Positions 1-8,372 of a stretch of DNA of 64,000 bases are shown in pieces. The stretch spans positions 1-64,000 of the forward strand of contig VOIU01000005.1 of assembly GCA_007896885.1 (NCBI GenBank), in the 5' to 3' direction. Position 1 is the first letter of the stretch; each line of letters starts with the position of its first letter. A model generated the notes under the pieces. The model worked only from the letters and a program-made list of their open reading frames with translations. It was not told the DNA's origin and ran no database searches. The stretch is from Bacteroidaceae bacterium HV4-6-C5C. GTDB taxonomy: Bacteria > Bacteroidota > Bacteroidia > Bacteroidales > Bacteroidaceae. The position numbers and the translations under genes were made by a program.

Positions 1-51
1 ACAAAGAACGAGACGACTCTAATGAGCCAAGTTTATTTTAATTTTAATAAC

Positions 52-70
52 GTCCCAATTTTAATGGGAC
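52..70 (-). terminator. Weak hairpin after the DUF3244 gene
   Basis: A 6-bp inverted repeat (GTCCCA at 52-57, TGGGAC at 65-70) sits directly after the stop codon of the minus-strand gene at 72-434. The stretch beyond it on the minus strand is A/T rich but lacks a clean run of T, so this is only a possible terminator. Confidence 0.35.
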
Positions 71-71
71 A

Positions 72-434
72 CTAGTGTTTTATTATATAAAAATAACCAT
101 ATAATGATTTGTTTTCATAGCTTAACTCAAGCATATACTCTCCGCTTTCCACATTGTTTAGTGCGAAAGCGTAAGGCTGGTTGTAGGATACAATGATAAC
201 GTTTGAGTAAACGGTATTGCCGGATAAGTCCTTTACTGTGACCTGTAAGTTGGTCAACAGATAGTCTTCGTAGTAGATATACAAGGCGTTGCCGTCATGA
301 GTAGCGGTAGGGGCAAAGGATAAGGAACGGGTTCCTGCCTCTTTCTCTTTTTTCTGAAGTTCAATATTAACTTCTTCCCCAAAAGCATTGATACAAACCA
401 ATGCGAATAGACATCCTAGTAAGAATGGTTTCAT
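72..434 (-). CDS. DUF3244-type small secreted protein
   Basis: A 120-residue protein with an N-terminal signal peptide (hydrophobic residues about 4-18, likely cleavage after the AFG at 17-19). The remainder is a small beta-rich domain with a pattern of the form LxVxVKDxxGNxVY...GEYxLELxYxxxxLYGYFxI, which I recognise as DUF3244, a short Bacteroidales-specific beta-sandwich family of unknown role. It probably resides in the periplasm. It lies downstream of, and on the same strand as, the TPR regulator at 554-2293, and has its own TAnnTTTG-like box (minus strand, 468-475), about 34 bases ahead of the ATG. Whether the two genes work together is unknown; I see no catalytic residues. Confidence 0.75.
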   Translation of the reverse strand: MKPFLLGCLFALVCINAFGEEVNIELQKKEKEAGTRSLSFAPTATHDGNALYIYYEDYLLTNLQVTVKDLSGNTVYSNVIIVSYNQPYAFALNNVESGEYMLELSYENKSLYGYFYIIKH

Positions 435-467
435 AATCGTACTTATTTTTTGTATTTGTTATGTCTA

Positions 468-475
468 CAAACTTA
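468..475 (-). promoter_or_regulatory. Bacteroides -7 box for the DUF3244 gene
   Basis: The minus strand reads TAAGTTTG, matching the Bacteroides TAnnTTTG -7 element. It would start transcription about 27 bases before the ATG at 434. No clear TTTG -33 element is visible at the right spacing. Confidence 0.45.
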
Positions 476-510
476 GAATACTTTTCCGGATTAGTTGCTA
501 TATTTTTGGA

Positions 511-543
511 CGGTTTTTGTGCGGTTTTTGTGCGGTTTTTGGA
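511..543. repeat. Three tandem 11-bp repeats
   Basis: CGGTTTTTGTG at 511-521 and again at 522-532, then CGGTTTTTGGA at 533-543, lie head to tail in the gap between the regulator stop (554) and the DUF3244 promoter region. The 11-bp unit is close to one helical turn, so the units face the same side of DNA. They sit just upstream of the -7 box at 468-475 on the minus strand. Confidence 0.85.
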
Positions 544-553
544 CGGCGGAGTG

Positions 554-2293
554 TTAAAGTGATGCGATGAATTCATCCCATTGCTCCGGTTTTCCCTTTG
601 TCCTATTTACTTTCTCGTACATCTTTTTTCGGGCTGAAGTAATGGTGGATTTGGTGCGTCCGGTGAGAGTGGCAATGCCGGTAACGGAAATACCGGCTTT
701 GAGCAAAAGGCAGATCTCCAATTCAATGGTACTGAAATGACGGAGTGCATGGAGACGGGAAGTGAAGTCTCTGTAGGTCGCATTGACGGCTTTGGCTAAT
801 TCCGTCCAGTCCTGTTCTGTCATATCTTCATTTCCATTACCGGCTTGATGAATATGTGCGTAAATACTGGATTCGTGGAAAAGCTTTTCGGCAAGTTCCC
901 TCTCTCGTTGGTCAATACCCGCCTGAGTGTTGCTTTGTTGGTATTGCTCTTTTTGGATATGCAGTAATTGAGATTCAATACTGTCTTTTTCGTGGGTAGC
1001 TTGCAATTGCTCTTCCAACTCCTTTATGCGCATGTTATTTTCTTCGATGAATCGGGAGGTCTTTTGCTTTTGTTCTTCTTTTATCTGTTCCAATTTTTTT
1101 AATTGTTCTTTCTCCCTCTCTCTTATCTGTTTGTTGTGTTGCATATAGATTACCACAAGGGCTATGACAATGATAAATGCCAATAATATGTATGCAATGA
1201 AAAGTTTTTGTTCTGCATTCTCTGTTTTCAACTTGTTGTTTTCTTTTTCACGAAGCTGGTAATTGTAGAGTGACTGCATCTTACGAATGCTTTCGGTATT
1301 GGTTATTTTCCGTATGGAGTCGGTGCATGCCGTGTACTGCTTTATCTGCTCTATTGCCGTTTGGCAATCTCCCTGTTTTTCGGCGATTTGCGCCAATGTC
1401 CAATAGGCCGCTTGTTTGGCATAAATGGTTCCGCAATCCAATACGCGATGGGCATAATATGCCGCAGAGTCCATGTTCCCGTTTTTGTAGAATAAATCGG
1501 AAGAGATGGAATAGATTGCACTCTGGTTTGATTTATCCGTATTATTGAGTGGTGATTGTAATGCTTCCCAAGCTTCATCGTATCTTTTGAGTTGAATGTA
1601 TAGCCCGGCTAATTTACCTTGTACAATAATCATCTGCCGCTGATTGTTGATCTTCTTAGCCAATACGTAAGCGGCTTTATAATAAAATAAGGAACTGTCT
1701 GCTTTGTTGAATGCGGTATAGTTCCAACCTATATCTTTTAGATTGGATACAAGTCCTATGCTGTCTTTTGCTAAAACATTATACTGATAAGCTTTTCGGT
1801 ATGCAGTGAGGGCATCGTCATAAATGTCTTGGAGCAACGACAGTTCCCCTATCTGGCTGTATATCCTGCTGATCACTCTGTAGTCCGTGTTGCCTTTGGA
1901 AGCGTCGACGGCTTTCTGGAAATAAGCCAATGCTTGCGGGGCATCGTTAAGATCGCTGTAAACGCGCCCGGCATAGTAGTAGGCTTCCATCAGGTGGTCT
2001 TTGTTGTTTTTCTCTTCGTAATACTTTACGATGGGAAGTATGAGGCTGTCCGAGGTATGGGTGATGTAGGCTTTATCGTTCGCTTTTATTTTTAGTAGGC
2101 GATAGTACATTTGTGTAGCTTCCGGCTCATTACTCATCTGCTTTTTCAAATTCTTGAGTAAAGTTATGGCACTATCCGGTTTGACATAAGTAAGACTGTC
2201 TACTGTCGCTAGAATACGTGGGCAAGGGCGATCTTTACAAGCGCAAAGGCTGAACAGAAAGAGGAACAATGCGATATTGACAAGTTGTTTCAT
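554..2293 (-). CDS. TPR membrane regulator with C-terminal HTH
   Basis: About 579 residues from the ATG at 2293. An in-frame ATG at 2317 exists, but a -7 box at 2320-2327 would place the transcript start downstream of it, and the shorter form begins with a cleaner lipoprotein-type signal (MKQLVN..., lipobox SLCAC, Cys19). Residues about 70-330 are TPR-like helical repeats (for example APQALAYFQKAV). A single membrane span (about 363-384, YILLAFIIVIALVVIYM) is followed by a charged coiled coil (about 385-450). The last about 60 residues form a LuxR-like HTH (LEICLLLKAGISVTGIATL...). This is the layout of Bacteroidales TPR transcriptional regulators such as SusR, with sensor outside and HTH inside the cell. 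The ligand is unknown. It is the nearest upstream gene to the DUF3244 gene. Confidence 0.8.
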   Translation of the reverse strand: MKQLVNIALFLFLFSLCACKDRPCPRILATVDSLTYVKPDSAITLLKNLKKQMSNEPEATQMYYRLLKIKANDKAYITHTSDSLILPIVKYYEEKNNKDHLMEAYYYAGRVYSDLNDAPQALAYFQKAVDASKGNTDYRVISRIYSQIGELSLLQDIYDDALTAYRKAYQYNVLAKDSIGLVSNLKDIGWNYTAFNKADSSLFYYKAAYVLAKKINNQRQMIIVQGKLAGLYIQLKRYDEAWEALQSPLNNTDKSNQSAIYSISSDLFYKNGNMDSAAYYAHRVLDCGTIYAKQAAYWTLAQIAEKQGDCQTAIEQIKQYTACTDSIRKITNTESIRKMQSLYNYQLREKENNKLKTENAEQKLFIAYILLAFIIVIALVVIYMQHNKQIREREKEQLKKLEQIKEEQKQKTSRFIEENNMRIKELEEQLQATHEKDSIESQLLHIQKEQYQQSNTQAGIDQRERELAEKLFHESSIYAHIHQAGNGNEDMTEQDWTELAKAVNATYRDFTSRLHALRHFSTIELEICLLLKAGISVTGIATLTGRTKSTITSARKKMYEKVNRTKGKPEQWDEFIASL

Positions 2294-2319
2294 GCTGTGT
2301 TGAATTAGTTTTGTCACGA

Positions 2320-2327
2320 CAAATATA
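2320..2327 (-). promoter_or_regulatory. Bacteroides -7 box for the TPR regulator
   Basis: The minus strand reads TATATTTG (TAnnTTTG). The predicted transcript start near 2313 lies inside the longest possible reading frame, which favours translation from the ATG at 2293 rather than 2317. No good -33 TTTG is seen. Confidence 0.45.
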
Positions 2328-2517
2328 CTTATATTTTAATATAAACGATGCTTTTATATTTTTTGTGTATAAAAAAATATTTTCTATTTATGTATATTTT
2401 GATAAATGAATTTATTATTGTGAAGATGTGCTTTTAATATATTGATATGACATTACGGCTGTAGTATAATTTGAGAGTAGCCTTTTCTTAAATGAACGGT
2501 AGCCTATTTCAAAGTTG

Positions 2518-2598
2518 TTCCTATAAGCGGTTATAACCATTCCCATTAGGGGGTACGGTCGTTCCCATTAGGAGAAACGAATGTTTCCTATATAGGAA
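2518..2598. repeat. Four phased TTCCYAT repeats, 22-bp period
   Basis: Related sites begin at 2518 (TTCCTATAAG), 2540 (TTCCCATTAGG), 2562 (TTCCCATTAGG) and 2585 (TTCCTATATAGG). The spacings of 22, 22 and 23 bases equal about two helical turns. The last copy extends into a perfect 14-bp palindrome (TTCCTATATAGGAA, 2585-2598). Phased short sites of this kind usually mark a multi-copy protein-binding array. The nearest start codon is that of the TPR regulator, about 225-305 bases away on the minus strand. Confidence 0.75.
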
Positions 2599-2736
2599 CG
2601 GTCTAAAAGTCTTAGAGTTGTTCGCGTAACTGAATAATTGGGATATTAAACGAAATAAAGGTGGAAAAAATGGAAAAAGAATCAGTATGTGGGGGAAAAA
2701 GAGGCTGTTTTTTAGATAAAAATAATGCCATGAATT

Positions 2737-2919
2737 TTTACTTGCACCCTGTCTCTGTGGCTATATCTCCTTGTCAGTCAATATGTAAACCGCATTGTTT
2801 GCTATTAAACAGCAGGGTGCAAGTAAATTTAATTGCACCTTGCTGTTTCGCTTAATTGCACCCTTGTATTTCGCTATATATCAATCGTTTAAATCGATTA
2901 GTGCAATTGGTGCAATTAA
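2737..2919. repeat. Inverted and tandem repeats around TTAATTGCACC
   Basis: A perfect 15-bp inverted repeat (TTTACTTGCACCCTG at 2737-2751, its complement at 2813-2827) is followed by two adjoining 23-bp direct copies beginning TTAATTGCACC (2829-2851 and 2852-2874, ending TTTCGC in both), and by an inverted copy GGTGCAATTAA (2909-2919). The shared core is TTGCACC. No transposase or coding frame goes with it. Confidence 0.8.
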
Positions 2920-2985
2920 AATACGCAAAAAAACTCCGGGAGAGTTTCTGATTTTATGAGTAATAGCTAAATTAGTTGTTTAGAA

Positions 2986-3312
2986 TCAGCCTTTTATCAT
3001 AGTGAGCAGCATCTTGAACGAATGCACAGCATGCAAAGCATGGGTGATGTTAGCCGGCATGATAATACTTTCGCCGGCTTTTACCATGTTGTCTTTACCA
3101 CCTATTGTGATGCGGGCTTCTCCTTCAAGTACCTGAACCATAGCATCAAACGGTGCGGTATGTTCGCTAAGCCCCTGTCCTTCATCGAATGAGAACAGGG
3201 TGATGTTGCCGGATTGATTCTTGAGTACCTGTTTGCTAATAACGCCTCCGGATGAATATTCTATCATCTCTTTCAAATTAAGGGCTGTCCCTTTACCAAA
3301 TGTTTCTTGCAT
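2986..3312 (-). CDS. Small single-domain cupin protein
   Basis: A 108-residue cytoplasmic protein made of one cupin_2 barrel. The two conserved cupin motifs are visible: EHTAPFDAMVQVLEGEARI (about 50-68), where only one His (51) of the usual HxH pair remains, and AGESIIMPANITHAL (about 79-93) with His91; His94 is close by. His51 and His91 with Glu63 could bind one metal. Such proteins can be sugar- or cofactor-binding sensors or small isomerases; the sequence does not say which. It is 82 bases downstream of the GH2 gene on the same strand, so the two could share a transcript. Confidence 0.8.
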   Translation of the reverse strand: MQETFGKGTALNLKEMIEYSSGGVISKQVLKNQSGNITLFSFDEGQGLSEHTAPFDAMVQVLEGEARITIGGKDNMVKAGESIIMPANITHALHAVHSFKMLLTMIKG

Positions 3313-3394
3313 AATATTGGGTTGTTTTAAGTGAGTACTTTTATACTAGAACGTTATATTGGCAAAACATGTTTACGCTTAATCAATTAATCTC

Positions 3395-5992
3395 TCAATA
3401 TTCGTCACTCAGCGAAACGATTTTCAGTTGTTTCTCCAAGTTGCCCTGTGGGAGTGAGGTCTGGATTTTTACCTTTACCGAACTGCCGGGCAGAATGTCG
3501 AAATAATTATCACTGAAAGTACAGTTAGCATCTCCTGTAGCAATAAAAACGGCACGTGCAAAATAGTCGCTGCTGAGAGTGAGTTCGTAGCCTCCTTTCG
3601 CGGGTTGTATTTTTTTGCTGATAGTTGCCTTAGGATAGTTCACATCTTTCTGCTTGACGAGAAAGTAGTTGTTAGCGTATGTTGACTTTCCTTTGTCTGC
3701 TGTGAATTCGGCATGAACGAAGACATCATTCTCCGAGATACCTTTTAAGGATTCTGCCAGATTGATGTTCAGGTATTTTCCACTGACATTTGGAGTGACT
3801 TTTATATTCTTGTGGAAAGAGGCGATTGTATTGCCGTTTAGTTGGCTGATAGTCACTTCGAGCATGCCATTGCATGAGGTAAGACGATCGGATATGATAT
3901 ATATACCTAACTGGCCGTTATCTCCTTTAATTGGCGATACCAGCAGGTCGCGATAGGCTTGGCGGGCAAAGTAATGTTGTGCTTTCCAACGTCCGTAATA
4001 ATCGCGACTTGCCCATGATGCTACCGGCCAGCAATCGTTGTGTTGCCAAAAGAGGGTTCCCATGCAATAAGGTTTATCGCGGCGGTGTGCCTCGATGGCT
4101 GTCTTGATAGCGTCACCCTGTAGTACGTGATTCATATAGAGGAATGCTTCGAAGTTCTTAGGTTTACGGTATTCATTCAGCAAATAAGTTTCAATGAGAC
4201 CGTTGGCATGCATACCGCCGCGCTGGTGAGCCATCATAACCTCCGAATAGATGTCCCAATCTCCCGGATTAGGTGCATAGCGTTTCACCGACTCGAATTC
4301 GGGGAACGATTGGAAGCCATATTCGCTGAAGAAACGGCTACGCTCTTTATTATAATCGGCAATGGGTACCTTACCATGCCATACACTCCAATAATGGCGG
4401 TCACCATTGCGATCGTCGCTACCTTTATCCGCACTGGCAAATGGAGAAGAAGGCCAGTAGAAACTTTCGGGATCATATTGCTTAATGACCTCGGGGAGAG
4501 TGACGTAGTATTGGTCGGTATACTGCTTCCATATCTTTTTTGCGTATTCGGGATTCTGTGCTTCATATTTCTTTTTCCATCCCCAGCCGAACCAGCCATC
4601 ATTACATTCGTTATTGCCGCACCATAAGGCGATACAGGGATGATTACGGAGACGTTTTACGTTGTCGATTGCTTCCTGCCGGATGTTCTCGAGGAATTCG
4701 CCTTCGGCGGGATACAAGCTGCATGCAAACATAAAGTCTTGCCAGACAAGTATGCCGTAACGGTCGCAAAGGTCATAAAACAAATCATTCTCGTAGATAC
4801 CACCTCCCCAAACACGCAACATGTTCATATTGGCATTTGCGGCATCGAGGATTGTTTTTTCATATTGTGCGGGTGTGACACGCGGCAGGAAATTATCTTG
4901 CGGTATGTAGTTGGCTCCTTTGGCAAATACAGGTACACCGTTTAACTCAACGTAGAAGGTGTGTCCATCTTGATCGGGATTGTGAATAATTTTTAATGAT
5001 CTTAACCCGGCTTTGGTTGCTTCACTGTCGACCGTTTCGTTGTTGAGCACCAATTCGGTGCGGAAGGTGTAAAGGTGAGCTTCTCCCAATCCGTTGCTCC
5101 ACCAAAGTTTTGGATTTTTGATGCTGAATGGTACGGATACAGTGTTTACCCCTTTCTTTAGCGTAACAACCGTATAGCCCAATTGCTTTCCGGTGCTGTC
5201 GTCGGCGACAGATACTTTAGCTTGATTAATATCTCTGTCGGCGTAGACTTCCACATTATTCGTAATGACAGCTTGCTTCTTGTCTACTTTCTGCTGATGA
5301 ATGAATACGTTCGAAATGCGTGCATCATCCCATGCTTCGATGTAGACCGGGCGCCAAATGCCGGAAGTAACAAGACGTGGTCCCCAATCCCATCCGTAAT
5401 GATAGCCTGCTTTACGTGCAAAGATGCTGACTTTTTTATCAAATACTCCACCATTCTCCGATTGATCATTCCCCGCTTCATACTGATAAGGCAATGCATC
5501 CCATTTGGGAATATCCATTTTGATAGGAGAATGAAAAAAAACTTTGAGTAAGTTATCTCCTTCTTTCAATTCCGATTTGATAGCTATCCTCCATTCGCGA
5601 AACATATTGTTCGCAGTCAATATCTTCTTATCGTTAAGGTAGACATCCGCGTATGTATCAAGTCCTTTGAAGATAAGGTCGATATTGCCTTTTTTCTGCA
5701 TGGTTGGGGTCAGGCTAAAGCTCATTTCATACACCCAGTCTTCTTTATCCACCCATTGAACTCCACGTTCGTTGAGGCGGAAGAATGGATCTTCGATGAT
5801 TTTATTCGCCATCAAATCGGTGTGTACAACTCCCGGTACGGTAGCCGGATACCAATTACTAAGGCGCGCTTGCCTGAACTTCCATCCTTCGTGAAGCTCT
5901 TTTCGGAGTGGGGTTGCCATAAGTGTAATGCAACTTAAGAGTAATGAGATGAATATAAAAGTTAGTCTCGGATTTGGTAATGATTTTCTCAT
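3395..5992 (-). CDS. Beta-mannosidase, glycoside hydrolase family 2
   Basis: An 865-residue exported enzyme with a signal peptide (residues about 8-26). The order is the GH2 sugar-binding jelly roll (about 30-220), immunoglobulin-like domain, TIM barrel (about 340-660) and C-terminal beta domains. The acid/base is Glu462 in WCGNNECN and the nucleophile is Glu557 in RFFSEYGFQSFPE; RVWGGGIYE (393-401) is also typical. Length and the position of the acid/base closely match the characterised B. thetaiotaomicron beta-mannosidase BtMan2A. It removes terminal beta-mannose from the non-reducing end of glycans, probably in the periplasm. There is no SusC/D pair next to it, so the substrate (host N-glycan core or plant mannan pieces) cannot be settled from context. 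Confidence 0.9.
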   Translation of the reverse strand: MRKSLPNPRLTFIFISLLLSCITLMATPLRKELHEGWKFRQARLSNWYPATVPGVVHTDLMANKIIEDPFFRLNERGVQWVDKEDWVYEMSFSLTPTMQKKGNIDLIFKGLDTYADVYLNDKKILTANNMFREWRIAIKSELKEGDNLLKVFFHSPIKMDIPKWDALPYQYEAGNDQSENGGVFDKKVSIFARKAGYHYGWDWGPRLVTSGIWRPVYIEAWDDARISNVFIHQQKVDKKQAVITNNVEVYADRDINQAKVSVADDSTGKQLGYTVVTLKKGVNTVSVPFSIKNPKLWWSNGLGEAHLYTFRTELVLNNETVDSEATKAGLRSLKIIHNPDQDGHTFYVELNGVPVFAKGANYIPQDNFLPRVTPAQYEKTILDAANANMNMLRVWGGGIYENDLFYDLCDRYGILVWQDFMFACSLYPAEGEFLENIRQEAIDNVKRLRNHPCIALWCGNNECNDGWFGWGWKKKYEAQNPEYAKKIWKQYTDQYYVTLPEVIKQYDPESFYWPSSPFASADKGSDDRNGDRHYWSVWHGKVPIADYNKERSRFFSEYGFQSFPEFESVKRYAPNPGDWDIYSEVMMAHQRGGMHANGLIETYLLNEYRKPKNFEAFLYMNHVLQGDAIKTAIEAHRRDKPYCMGTLFWQHNDCWPVASWASRDYYGRWKAQHYFARQAYRDLLVSPIKGDNGQLGIYIISDRLTSCNGMLEVTISQLNGNTIASFHKNIKVTPNVSGKYLNINLAESLKGISENDVFVHAEFTADKGKSTYANNYFLVKQKDVNYPKATISKKIQPAKGGYELTLSSDYFARAVFIATGDANCTFSDNYFDILPGSSVKVKIQTSLPQGNLEKQLKIVSLSDEY

Positions 5993-6155
5993 AATATGAA
6001 GATTTCAATTTAACTCTTTGGTATACAAGAATATGATTTATGTAAAAAACGCAATTTGATGATAAAAGTAAGGAAAAGTTTTGAGTTGGGTTGGTGTTAT
6101 TTTGTTCATTATCGATATTTTTATGAATTTTCATCCGTGTTGTGAACTTATGACT

Positions 6156-6163
6156 TACATTTG
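6156..6163 (+). promoter_or_regulatory. Bacteroides -7 box before the acyl-CoA synthetase
   Basis: TACATTTG matches TAnnTTTG and lies 38 bases ahead of the ATG at 6202. No clear -33 TTTG at the expected distance. Confidence 0.45.
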
Positions 6164-6201
6164 TGTATATTATCTGAATATCTAAACAAAAAGGACTAAA
6201 T

Positions 6202-8265
6202 ATGATAACGAGCCAACTACTCCATCCTGCCAGTATTGTCATTGTAGGTGCATCGAATAACATACATAAACCCGGCGGAGCTATTCTCCGTAATCTGATA
6301 GCCGGAGGATATACCGGAGAACTTTGCGCAGTCAATCCCAAGGAAGATATCGTTCAGGGTGTGAAGGCTTACCCGGATGTGACAGCTATTCCCGATACCG
6401 ATTTGGCAATTCTTGCTATTCCCGCTTCACTTTGTCCTGATGTGGTGGAAGTGTTAGCAAACCGAAAGCAGGTAAAAGCTTTTATCATACTTTCTGCGGG
6501 ATTTGGAGAAGAAACTCACGAAGGGGCATTGCTTGAAGATCGTATATTAGAGACTGTGAACCGTCACGGGGCTGCTTTGATTGGTCCCAATTGTATCGGT
6601 CTAATGAATACCTGGCATCACAGTGTATTTAGCCAGCCCATACCGGAACTAAATAGTAAAGGAGTGGATCTGATATCCAGTTCGGGAGCTACTGCGGTAT
6701 TCATTCTGGAGAGTGCTGTAACGAAAGGACTTCAATTCAATTCGGTATGGTCGGTGGGGAATGCCAAGCAAATCGGTGTGGAAGATGTGTTGGAATATAT
6801 GGACAACAACTTTCACATGGATAAGGACTCCAGAATAAAGCTGCTTTATATTGAGAATATAGCCGATCCCGACCGCCTATTGTTTCATGCTTCGTCGCTG
6901 ATAAGGAAAGGTTGTCGGATAGCAGCCATTAAAGCGGGGAGTAGTGAGAGCGGTAGTCGTGCGGCGTCTTCGCATACCGGTGCTATTGCTACTTCCGATT
7001 CTGCCGTAGAGGCTTTGTTCCGTAAAGCGGGTATTGTGCGTTGTTATTCGCGGGAAGAGCTGACTACAGCTGGTTGTATCTTTACACTGCCTGAATTGAA
7101 AGGAAAGAATTTTGCGATAGTCACTCATGCCGGAGGACCGGGAGTGATGCTGACCGATGCTCTTTGTAAAGGAGGGCTGAACGTCCCGAAGCTTGAGGGA
7201 GCGATAGCTGAGGAATTGAAAAGTAGACTTTTCCCCGGTGCATCTGTGGGCAATCCAATTGATATATTAGCTACCGGTACACCGGATCATCTTCGTCTTT
7301 GTCTGGATTATTGTGAGGAGAAGCTTGAGAATATTGATGCGGTGATGGCGATTTTTGGTACGCCGGGGTTGGTGACGATGTTCGAGATGTATGATGTGCT
7401 TCACGAGAAAATGCAGAGTTGCCGCAAACCGATATTTCCGGTTTTGCCTTCCATTAACACAGCTGGTGCAGAGGTGGCGGCTTTCTTAGCCAAAGGGCAT
7501 GTGAACTTTGCTGACGAGGTGACATTGGGGACGATGTTAGCCCGTATTGTGAATACGCCTAAACCTGCTGCAAATGAAATAGAATTATATGGTGTGGATG
7601 TGCCGCGTATCCGCCGTATTATCGATTCAATTCCCGAAAGCGGTTATATTGAACCTCATTATGTACAAGCTTTACTTCGTTCTGCAGGTATTCCGGTAGT
7701 AGAGGAATTTGTTTCCGGCAATAAGGAAGAAGTGCTCTCCTTTGCCCGGCGAACTGGTTTCCCGGTTGTGGCAAAGGTGGTCGGACCGGTTCATAAATCG
7801 GATGTTGGCGGTGTGGCGCTCAATATAAAGAGTGCCCAGCATTTGGCATTGGAATTTGATCGGATGATACAGATCCCCGATGTGACGGGAATATTGGTTC
7901 AGCCGATGCTGAAAGGTACGGAACTGTTTATAGGTGCCAAATATGAAGAAAAATTCGGTCATGTGGTACTTTGTGGGTTGGGGGGCATCTTTGTAGAAGT
8001 ACTGAAAGATGTTTCTTCCGGTTTGGCACCGCTGTCTTATGAAGAAGCTTACTCCATGATTCATTCATTGCGGGCTTATAAAATCATTAAGGGCACTCGT
8101 GGGCAGGAGGGGGTAAATGAAGATCGGTTTGCCGAGATCATTGTCCGTCTTTCCACTCTACTTCGCTTTGCTACAGAAATAAAAGAGATGGATATTAATC
8201 CGCTTTTGGCGACAAAAACTCATCTTATAGCAGTCGACGCACGTGTTAGAATTGAAAAAAGATAG
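6202..8265 (+). CDS. ADP-forming acetate/acyl-CoA synthetase, fused subunits
   Basis: A 687-residue cytoplasmic enzyme with alpha and beta parts in one chain. Residues about 5-130 are a CoA-binding Rossmann domain (SIVIVGASNN...GGAILRNL), about 150-450 the succinyl-CoA-ligase-like flavodoxin domains with the phosphohistidine His258 in RAASSHTGAIATS, and about 470-687 an ATP-grasp domain (VVAKVVGPVHKSDVGGV, FIGAKYEEKFGHVVLCGLGG). The family converts acyl-CoA, ADP and phosphate to acid, CoA and ATP, giving substrate-level phosphorylation in anaerobes. In a fermenter it could release acetate or branched-chain acids from amino-acid breakdown. It appears to be transcribed alone. The acyl chain preference cannot be read from sequence. 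Confidence 0.87.
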   Translation: MITSQLLHPASIVIVGASNNIHKPGGAILRNLIAGGYTGELCAVNPKEDIVQGVKAYPDVTAIPDTDLAILAIPASLCPDVVEVLANRKQVKAFIILSAGFGEETHEGALLEDRILETVNRHGAALIGPNCIGLMNTWHHSVFSQPIPELNSKGVDLISSSGATAVFILESAVTKGLQFNSVWSVGNAKQIGVEDVLEYMDNNFHMDKDSRIKLLYIENIADPDRLLFHASSLIRKGCRIAAIKAGSSESGSRAASSHTGAIATSDSAVEALFRKAGIVRCYSREELTTAGCIFTLPELKGKNFAIVTHAGGPGVMLTDALCKGGLNVPKLEGAIAEELKSRLFPGASVGNPIDILATGTPDHLRLCLDYCEEKLENIDAVMAIFGTPGLVTMFEMYDVLHEKMQSCRKPIFPVLPSINTAGAEVAAFLAKGHVNFADEVTLGTMLARIVNTPKPAANEIELYGVDVPRIRRIIDSIPESGYIEPHYVQALLRSAGIPVVEEFVSGNKEEVLSFARRTGFPVVAKVVGPVHKSDVGGVALNIKSAQHLALEFDRMIQIPDVTGILVQPMLKGTELFIGAKYEEKFGHVVLCGLGGIFVEVLKDVSSGLAPLSYEEAYSMIHSLRAYKIIKGTRGQEGVNEDRFAEIIVRLSTLLRFATEIKEMDINPLLATKTHLIAVDARVRIEKR

Positions 8266-8305
8266 GTTTATTGTAAAAAATATTGGGTTGATGCAGTAGT
8301 TTATA

Positions 8306-8313
8306 TATTTTTG
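8306..8313 (+). promoter_or_regulatory. Possible -7 box before the rSAM-linked lipoprotein
   Basis: TATTTTTG matches TAnnTTTG, 59 bases before the ATG at 8373. The upstream TTGG around 8283 is only a partial -33 match. Confidence 0.35.
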
Positions 8314-8372
8314 CATTTGTCAATTATAAATATAAGTGATTAATGATAACCGCTTAATATATAAATAATACT

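Larger units (their letters stand above)
2318..2985. other. Intergenic region rich in short repeats
   Basis: There are 668 bases between the regulator start and the cupin stop codon. No convincing gene is present: the best open frame (2661-2855) starts with GTG, covers the repeats and has no family features. The stretch holds the regulator's -7 box, a four-copy 22-bp-spaced array (2518-2598) and a second cluster of inverted and direct repeats carrying TTAATTGCACC (2737-2919). The part from 2328 to 2470 is plain A/T-rich sequence. Confidence 0.7.

Noticed and set aside
511-543. CRISPR-like repeats
   Set aside because: The units adjoin one another without spacers and are only 11 bp long.
2661-2855. 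Open frame of 64 codons in the intergenic repeat region
   Set aside because: It starts with GTG, spans the inverted and tandem repeats and shows no family features; repeats explain the frame.
4127-4627. 166-codon frame opposite the GH2 gene
   Set aside because: It lies wholly inside the well-supported beta-mannosidase on the other strand and shows no domain.
5859-6341. 160-codon frame crossing the GH2/acyl-CoA synthetase gap
   Set aside because: It overlaps two real genes at both ends and shows no motif.
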